Of a stretch of DNA of 13,870 nucleotides, positions 9,201-13,870 are shown piece by piece. The translations under genes and the position numbers were made by a program. The stretch's first letter is position 1; every line of letters begins with the position of its first letter. The DNA comes from Phoronis pallida (lineage: Eukaryota; Phoronida; Phoronidae), in contig JAOXYC010121110.1 of the NCBI GenBank assembly GCA_028565715.1, positions 1 to 13,870 of the forward strand, read 5' to 3'. The notes under the pieces are model-generated. The model ran no database searches, was not told the DNA's origin, and saw only the letters and a list, made by a program, of their open reading frames with translations.

Positions 9201-12200
9201 TTTTATTATTGCTTTGGTGCTTGCAATACTTATCAAATGGTGATTAGAATCTTCACCTTTCAATGCAAAAAAGGATTGCCAATTAACCTCCTACATCCTG
9301 CACTTTTAACTGGGTTAGGATAGGATATCATAGGATTTTAGCTTTTGAATGCAAAAAAATAAAATTTGACATGATTTGCAACCGAAGAGGTAAATTCATT
9401 TCTGTGTCTAGTATGAGAAAATATTGTAAGTTTTCAACTATGACAACAGTCAGTGTATTGTCTTTCCATGTGAGAAAACAATTCCTACACTCAATCCATG
9501 AGCTATCAAGATAGTCTCATATCACAGGCATGCGAATCCCTATTATCAGTTATCATGCCGAGGATGGACTGAAAAACTTAAAATAATTTGCTAATAAAAG
9601 CACAAGTTCCATTTCATTGCAGGTAAACATGCGCAAATTGTATTGTTTTGCAAACGAACCTCGATTTTTATTCAAAATGTCGTCTTCTTGATATGAGTCA
9701 GTCTAGTCTTTTCAAACTCATTTGAAATTGTGTTCATAAATTAGCCTTAAAGAGAATCTTAAAGAGCTCATTATACGATACTAGACTTCATGTGTATACC
9801 TGCATTGTGTGGTTATATTCATAATCTCCTGCAGTATCTGCCCCTGTCTTGTTACAGCAATGGGGTTGCTGATTACACCTTCACCGGAGAGTAGATCTGG
9901 CTCCAAATCAGGGTTGATTCTGGAAAATTGTAAAAGTGGAATGTCGAAATGCTAAGCTTGGAAATGTTCCTCAATCATTTACATAAGTTAAGGAATAAAA
10001 AAGTTCAATTACTAGTCTTTCAAACAACAAAACCATAGATTTTCAAAGAAGAAATATAGTAATGATTGTAAAGATTTCATTATAATGTCCTATGTTTTGA
10101 ATGCCTTTTAATTTTCAATCCGACAATAATGCAGGGTTTTTGGAGAATTTTGTTTTTACAATACAAATCAAATCTAAGCACAACAAAACCTCCACATTAA
10201 CAAATCTGACAATCCATGATAACTCCACTACGAAGTCAACGAATTTGAAAGTACCAGTGGTAGCCTATTGTAAAAGCATTTCAAGCATGCATGAACATTG
10301 AATATATTGTGCAGAATGAGAAGCAAGTGAATGTATGCAAATAATCACATTTTTAAGATGTATATTCATTGGTTTACTCAAATATAGAAGAAGAATGATA
10401 GTAAAAAGCAATGCTTTTTAAAGTGTCCAAGTTAGCTTTAAGCAAAATAAAATCAGCAAGAAACACAAAGCATGAAAAGTAAAATTTGTGTCATGTGTCA
10501 TTCACATCCAGTCTTGTTATATTAAGTCTTTTTTATAAAACCATCTTTAGAAGCAGATTTTGATACAGATCAGAATGAAAAAAATACTTAAACCCATTAA
10601 AAATTAATAATATTCTTGGTCACTTGGGTCAAATATTATAGAGCAGAATGATAGCAATCACTCACATCATCTTCTTCAATTTCAACAATTGTGCCTACTA
10701 AACATTTCAGACAGTACATATTGCTGACAATGAAAAACATAACTTGTGCAAACTTTTAACATAACATGAATTAGGCATTCACTTACCTTTGTGGAGTTAG
10801 CCTACAGAAACAATAAATGCATGGAGTTATTATGCACAACCTACCAAATGACATACTTTGACTGATATCAATCAAGACCTGCTTGAATGTTGTTTTTCCA
10901 GAGTTCCAATTTAAACATCATTAAAGGTTGTTTTTCTAAAACTTAATCAGTTTTACAAAAACATGTTAAATTAAAATGTAACTCCTGTGTATTGTTATGA
11001 TCATAAATCTTTGGTTTTCGCCAATATTTCCATTTAAATGATGCATTACTACTGCACAAAATCATACATTCGAATTCTACGTCTCATTCAAAAAACATAA
11101 AATTGCAAACCTGAATTTATCGCCAACATTTGAAATATATTGCTTTGGCCTTGGACTCTGGTCTGCAGGAAGTGCCCCTAAATGCCCTTGAACGTGGAGA
11201 AACCTGTAAAACTTTGTGTTACTGTCTTCGAACTTTACGTCTCTGTCATCCTTCTCTTTGGAGACTGGTTCAAACACATGACTTTCCATTAGAAGTTGAC
11301 AAAGCTGAAATGGTATTGATCAGTGTTATAACTGGATACATGAATGAGGTCAGTTTCTAATCATTACTGTCTCAACGTTTAAAGTTTTTGTTAAAGTTGC
11401 CATCTCAGGCGTTCATCTTTTTTAACCATTCAAACATTTTTCATAAAAAGTGTTCAAATCTTGAGTTATCTGTACAGGTTGAGAAAAGTTCTGAACTTTG
11501 AATGGAGTCAAAAATTTCAAAAAAATCTGAGTTGAGGTTTTTTGAGAAAACAAGATCAAAATAAACCTTGACATGCAAGGGAGTTTTGCTTTTCTCAAGA
11601 AACATCTCTACAGAATTTTTATTCTTTTTTGACTGCTTTCAAGGTTCAAAACTTTTGTCAACCTAGATTTGAACACTTTTTATATAAAATGTTTAAAGTT
11701 AAAAAACACTAAGAAAGTAACCTTAAAAGTTTTCAAATGCAAGCTTTATACAGGAAAATAAAACTTAAGAAATTTGGACACCGTTTGAAGGAAAAGGTGC
11801 TTTCTAATTAATGATTAGTCCTTTTTATCAAAATAATTATTTCCAGAGTAAAGTTCATCAATTAATCCATGAGACTTTAGACAAAAACTTATTTCTGACT
11901 GCTTTTTAGACATTGACAATAAGTGTCCCGATACTAACCAAAAAGGTGTCCTGATACTAACCGAACATAATTGCTAATTAAAACGTCTAATTATTTTTTT
12001 AACATTTTTCTTTTTTGTAATAACATTGGGAAATCAATTTTGCCCAAATGTTCCACTGACCATACTTGATTGAGATGTGTTATCAAAACATCAATTCCTA
12101 AATTGTTTTTGAAGATATACTTGTTTGAAAGTTTAAAGTGTCCCAATACTAACCAAAAAAATACCGTGACCTGTGCCTTTATTATTAAAGCACTGGACAT

Positions 12201-13242
12201 AATAACTTGTCAATTCACTATATAACTACGACTGACTTTTAATGCCTTGTCTTTTGATATGTCTGCCACAAAGTTGACATTGTCCGACAGAAGATAGCGC
12301 AGGATGACACTGACTGCATCCGCCCCGGTGAAACAGTCCTCATATGTTTTCATTAAGTGACGTCGTTTCTTTATTTGCACGTTGCGATGGAGGTACTTTA
12401 TAATGGTGTGCCACAGCATTGTTGCCTTGAATAAGGGTCCTGTAATAAATTAAAATCAAAACTGAAATATGATCAATTATTTGGGATTGATACATCTGAA
12501 CAATAGTGTGTCGACTATCATACAGATTGAAAATATAATTTACAACAGCGAAATTCAAAAAGTGTTATCACGCTTTCATAAAATTCTTCAAAGTTTCTCA
12601 AACTCACAACTAGACTGTACTCCCAGCCCCTTCGACTCCAGTCGAAGGACTGTATCAATCGCGGGGGGTTTACCGAAAGTAGAAGACTGCGGTTAAGCGA
12701 AGTGACGTCATCCACATATACTTAGCGATACTGGATTATCGCGCAATTGATTCAGTCTGTCGTTTTCAACGACGGGCTGAGTTCAGTCTAACTCACAACG
12801 AAAGACACCAAACTCAATTTTAAATTGATAAAATGATTGGCATTTGCCATTTGGTATTTGACGATTTGTGTTGTGATCAATTCGTCAAAAAAAAATTGTT
12901 GTACAGGTCGAATATAACGGTCCCTCGTTTAAAACATTTTGACTGAATAACGGGAATCAGCGAGGGACCGCTATATTGGACTTGTATCAAAAGCAAAATT
13001 GTTTCCCAGTTTTTTTAACCAGTTTTTACTTTTTACGCGTTGTTTTCTCCGATCATTGATTATGTGAGGGTGTGGATGTTCAGATATTTGTAAAACTGGG
13101 TTACAATCAAAAGTTTGGATAGAATCACAACAAATTTGAACATCATGGTCAACCAAAAAACGTAAAATACTTGCTTCTTATTCGAGGAGTACATGGCGAC
13201 AAGGAAGCCGCCATTATTTTGATTTGAACTTCCTCCCGTCAT
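6073..13242 (-). CDS. depdc7: DEPDC7-like DEP-domain protein, ten coding exons
   Basis: Coding exons, in order: 13171-13242, 12237-12425, 11111-11304, 10787-10801, 9800-9919, 9059-9183, 8340-8511, 7273-7648, 6776-6962, 6073-6266. All junctions have GT/AG and matching phases; the total is 1644 nt, 547 residues plus TAG. Seen: a DEP domain (about residues 25-116) with a K-K-R-R-H basic patch and D-C-F-T-G-A-D-A-V; then C-Q-L-L-M...V-F-E-P-V; L-V-D-L-P-F-L-D at 255-262; Y-V-Y-C-N at 485-489; and a C-terminal Q-F-Q-K-H-H-P. Each matches, in the same order, the vertebrate DEPDC7 protein as I remember it (about 511 residues). Known of the family: human DEPDC7 binds CARMA2/3 scaffold proteins and supports NF-kB activation; its C-terminal half is described as a degenerate RhoGAP-like fold. 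Function here is inferred from orthology. Soft point: exon 1 and its join to exon 2. Confidence 0.9.
6267..6775 (-). other. DEPDC7 intron 9, nothing recognised
   Basis: 509 nt. A 61-codon minus-strand open frame (6349-6534) has no similarity I can name and no needed splice role. Intron 8 (6963-7272, 310 nt) and intron 3 (10802-11110, 309 nt) likewise hold nothing notable. Confidence 0.55.
6776..6962 (-). CDS. depdc7: DEPDC7 coding exon 9
   Basis: Acceptor CACTTTACAG at 6964-6963. Residues 422-483: Q-S-N-H-T-L-V-E-Q-R, then G-Q-Q-V-V-Q-L-V-M-L-M-V-D, then F-K-V-P-D-D, matching vertebrate L-V-L-F-L-M-D-H and F-K-I-P-G. The donor is CCTG|GTCAGT, the same unusual GTCAGT form as exon 2; it is the only choice that leaves phase 1 for exon 10. 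Confidence 0.9.
7273..7648 (-). CDS. depdc7: DEPDC7 coding exon 8, helical C-terminal core
   Basis: The largest exon: acceptor CCATTTCAG at 7650-7649, donor ACTATG|GTAGGT at 7272. Residues 297-421. D-E-W-T-E-A-A-F-N-C-L-E-F matches the vertebrate D-E-W-L-S-A-A-I-D-C-L-E-Y, and a later P-E-I-F-I-D-V-H-I-A-V-L-N-L stretch matches the helix before the leucine-rich segment. No RhoGAP arginine finger could be assigned. Confidence 0.93.
7949..8005. repeat. Fold-back repeat in DEPDC7 intron 7
   Basis: Arms of 23 nt (7949-7971 and 7983-8005) are reverse complements at 20 positions around an 11-nt loop; GAGGTCA/TGACCTC and GTTGCA/TGCAAC are the exact blocks. Weaker pairing continues outward to about 7925 and 8030, so this may be the core of an old fold-back transposon. 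The rest of the 690-nt intron shows nothing clear. Confidence 0.7.
8340..8511 (-). CDS. depdc7: DEPDC7 coding exon 7, L-V-D-L-P motif
   Basis: Acceptor CTTATTTCAG at 8513-8512, donor GGAAG|GTAGGG at 8339. Residues 240-295. Contains K-I-L-R-L-V-D-L-P-F-L-D-D-I-L, the counterpart of the vertebrate L-L-Q-L-V-D-L-P-L-L-D-S-L-L segment that opens the conserved C-terminal half. Confidence 0.92.
8590..8816 (-). mobile_element. tRNA-derived SINE-like remnant in DEPDC7 intron 6
   Basis: On the minus strand, TAGTCTAACGGTAG (8804-8791) looks like a Pol III box A and GGTTTCAAATCC (8769-8758) like a box B. Their starts are 35 nt apart, about 9 nt less than in a normal tRNA, so this is a degenerate tRNA head and not a working tRNA gene. 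A less AT-rich tail runs to roughly 8590; that end is a guess, and no target-site duplication was found. Confidence 0.5.
9059..9183 (-). CDS. depdc7: DEPDC7 coding exon 6, Ser-rich linker
   Basis: Acceptor TTTGACTAG at 9185-9184, donor GATG|GTATGT at 9058. Residues 198-238, rich in Ser, Arg and Lys in the first part and acidic at the end (S-E-E-E-T-S-D). Enters at phase 2, leaves at phase 1. No recognised domain. Confidence 0.85.
9184..9799 (-). other. DEPDC7 intron 5, nothing recognised
   Basis: 616 nt with no ORF or strong repeat; a minor local repetition of TAGGAT occurs near 9315-9337. Confidence 0.6.
9800..9919 (-). CDS. depdc7: DEPDC7 coding exon 5, linker
   Basis: Acceptor TTTTCCAG at 9921-9920, donor GCAG|GTATAC at 9799. 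Codes for residues 158-196 (I-N-P-D-L-E-P-D-L-L...I-T-T-Q-C) with split codons at both ends, phase 2 to 2. Low similarity to vertebrate DEPDC7, whose linker is also poorly conserved; the open frame and clean splice sites are the main support. Confidence 0.82.
9920..10786 (-). other. DEPDC7 intron 4, nothing recognised
   Basis: 867 nt of AT-rich sequence. A plus-strand open frame of 66 codons (10101-10301) has low-complexity composition and no recognisable domain. Confidence 0.6.
10787..10801 (-). CDS. depdc7: DEPDC7 coding exon 4, 15-nt microexon
   Basis: A TTTCTGTAG acceptor (10803-10802) and a perfect GTAAGT donor (10786-10781) enclose 15 nt. Phase 2 enters and phase 2 leaves, giving R-L-T-P-Q-R across the joins. 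Exons 3 and 5 are also phase-compatible without it, so skipping would remove five residues and keep frame. It sits in the linker between the DEP domain and the C-terminal region. Confidence 0.75.
11111..11304 (-). CDS. depdc7: DEPDC7 coding exon 3, end of DEP domain
   Basis: Acceptor TTTCAG at 11306-11305, donor CAG|GTTTGC at 11110. Residues 88-151 plus two bases of codon 152. It begins L-C-Q-L-L-M-E-S-H-V-F-E-P-V, the same as the vertebrate C-Q-A-L-M...V-F-E-A-V strand that closes the DEP domain, followed by F-E-D-S-N-T-K-F-Y-R-F, again shared with the vertebrate protein. An internal ATG at 11289 is not the start, since conserved residues precede it. Confidence 0.92.
11378..11745. mobile_element. 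Fold-back (MITE-like) element in DEPDC7 intron 2
   Basis: Two long arms, about 11378-11517 and 11625-11745, are imperfect reverse complements. The core TAAAAAGTGTTCAAATCT at 11444-11461 recurs exactly inverted at 11665-11682. The left arm carries a 14-nt insertion just after this core. Inside, TTGAGAAAA and TTTTCTCAA pair again, so nearly the whole segment can fold into one hairpin. No ORF is present, as expected for a nonautonomous element. The exact ends and a target-site duplication were not found. Confidence 0.65.
11923..12154 (+). repeat. Three copies of a 17-nt motif in DEPDC7 intron 2
   Basis: GTGTCCCGATACTAACC at 11923-11939, GTGTCCTGATACTAACC at 11946-11962 and GTGTCCCAATACTAACC at 12138-12154, each differing from the first by at most one base. 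The first two are separated by 6 nt, the third by 175 nt. Confidence 0.85.
12237..12425 (-). CDS. depdc7: DEPDC7 coding exon 2, first part of DEP domain
   Basis: Codes for residues 25-87: A-T-M-L-W-H-T-I-I through the basic K-K-R-R-H stretch and D-C-F-T-G-A-D-A-V-S-V-I-L, the most recognisable part of the DEP fold, up to K-A-L-K. The open frame runs on in a second reading to a stronger acceptor at 12441-12440 (TTATTACAG), 14 nt upstream of the one used here. That longer form would start translation at the ATG at 12419. The 3' end is at a non-standard donor, AAAA|GTCAGT, chosen because it alone gives K-L-C-Q across the junction in phase 0. Confidence 0.88.
12629..12648. repeat. 9-bp inverted repeat in DEPDC7 intron 1
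   Basis: CCTTCGACT and AGTCGAAGG around two bases, inside a GC-richer patch (about 12615-12720) unlike the surrounding AT-rich intron. The patch may be an insertion. Confidence 0.75.
12903..12985. repeat. 25-bp inverted repeat in DEPDC7 intron 1
   Basis: Arms 12903-12927 and 12961-12985 are reverse complements at 22 of 25 positions, with CGGTCCCTCG/CGAGGGACCG exact, around a 33-nt loop. One more base pair extends outward. No ORF; probably a small fold-back element. Confidence 0.75.
13171..13242 (-). CDS. depdc7: DEPDC7 coding exon 1 (tentative start)
   Basis: The ATG at 13242 opens 24 codons (M-T-G-G-S-S...N-K-K-Q) ending at a GTATTT donor (13170-13169). Joined in phase 0 to the acceptor at 12427-12426 this gives K-K-Q-A-T-M-L-W, close to the A-T-x-x-W at the start of the vertebrate DEP domain. 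A TTCAG acceptor just upstream (13248-13247) can pair with the CAACAAG|GTAAGG donor at 13413, giving a noncoding leader exon. A second ATG in another frame (M-A-A-S-L-S-P...) overlaps this exon but joins out of phase to exon 2. Confidence 0.5.
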
Positions 13243-13246
13243 GCAA

Positions 13247-13870
13247 CTGAATGTTTATCCGTAAGTACAGATGTACTCGGTAGCCTACTGAGCAGTCATC
13301 ATAATCCCGACGAGAACAATAACTCAGTTCAATAGGCCTACTTCGAAACTAACCATTTATTTTTTTCGCTTTTGCAAAAGAGGTCAACAAAACTTCTTAA
13401 GGGGATTCCTTACCTTGTTGAAAATGTGATTAGATTTTCAAATTTTCGTAAAAAATCGTCAATTCAATCCTTTTTAAAGTTAAAAATGATAATTTAAATC
13501 TAGGTCGCCAGATGAACTTACGAGTCACGGCGGTTTCAAAACGCGAGGTAAAAAACGAACTTGACGTTTTCCCAAAATTACAGTGTGAATTGTAAATTCG
13601 TTTTTCCGTTATTTCTGTTCTTTTTGTTGAAGTCTTTTTTGTCTATTCTTGAACGCAATTGAATAAAGTTGACGCTTAGTAGCGTTTTTAATCACGTGAT
13701 CACCAAAATTCAAGCTTTTAAAAAAAATCACGCAAAAATTGAAGCGGTCGAAGGAAAAACTATTACAAAAAGTGCGGGCATTTCGTTCAACGTATTTTTC
13801 TTAAAATTTGACAACAGTAAGAAAATTTTATTCTGGTTCGAATGAACAATATTTGATTATAGGTCGCCGC
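13247..13870 (-). promoter_or_regulatory. DEPDC7 5' region with probable leader exon ending at 13414
   Basis: On the minus strand CAACAAG|GTAAGG (13414/13413) is a strong donor, and the sequence just upstream of it (13414 to about 13560) has no ATG, as expected of a 5' UTR exon; it can splice 167 nt downstream to the TTCAG at 13248-13247. A palindromic E-box core CACGTG lies at 13695-13700. No TATA box stands out. Beyond 13560 I see only AT-rich sequence with A and T runs. Confidence 0.35.

Noticed and set aside
11130-11360. 76-codon plus-strand ORF
   Set aside because: It lies opposite DEPDC7 exon 3, whose conserved protein explains the open frame.
12971-13156. 61-codon minus-strand ORF as a possible DEPDC7 N-terminal exon
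   Set aside because: No similarity to DEPDC7 and no donor in the phase needed to join exon 2.
13241-13270. Plus-strand ATG followed by a GTAAGT donor, a possible divergent gene
   Set aside because: Only about 20 residues can be joined to the next acceptor before a stop, and the region is explained by the DEPDC7 5' end on the other strand.

Overview
The window looks like AT-rich nuclear DNA of an invertebrate animal. My best guess is a tunicate such as Ciona: the introns are short, the spliced genes are compact, and the proteins resemble their vertebrate counterparts clearly but at a distance. The species is inferred, not shown. No bacterial, viral or organellar genes were recognised.

Both genes I can support lie on the minus strand, so each reads from high to low coordinates. 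The first in transcription order (about 13414 to 6073, with 3' UTR below) is the orthologue of vertebrate DEPDC7, a DEP-domain protein linked to CARMA/NF-kB signalling. I could assemble ten coding exons, including a 15-nt microexon, with every splice phase consistent. The spliced frame is 547 codons plus a stop, against about 511 residues in human. The first exon and the choice between two nearby acceptors for exon 2 are the only soft points.

The second gene (about 2731 or 2015 down to the left edge) is the orthologue of ODF3/CIMAP1 (SHIPPO-1), a sperm-tail and ciliary microtubule protein made of Pro-Gly-Pro repeats. Three coding exons (222 residues) are firm. The last exon is cut by, or lies beyond, the left edge. 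Two strong unpaired donors upstream suggest alternative noncoding leader exons. Three RFX X-box-like motifs lie in or near the gene, as expected for a ciliary gene.

The rest is noncoding. 4081-6072 is probably DEPDC7 3' UTR and intergenic DNA. 2731-4080 is upstream ODF3 territory with palindromes and an unexplained 67-codon ORF. The DEPDC7 introns carry a tRNA-derived SINE-like remnant (about 8590-8816), a large fold-back element (about 11378-11745), a smaller fold-back (7949-8005), a thrice-repeated 17-mer (11923-12154) and a 25-bp inverted repeat (12903-12985). I see no obviously new biological system. The most interesting leads are the X-boxes, the microexon, the tandem acceptors that change the DEPDC7 N-terminus, and the fold-back elements.
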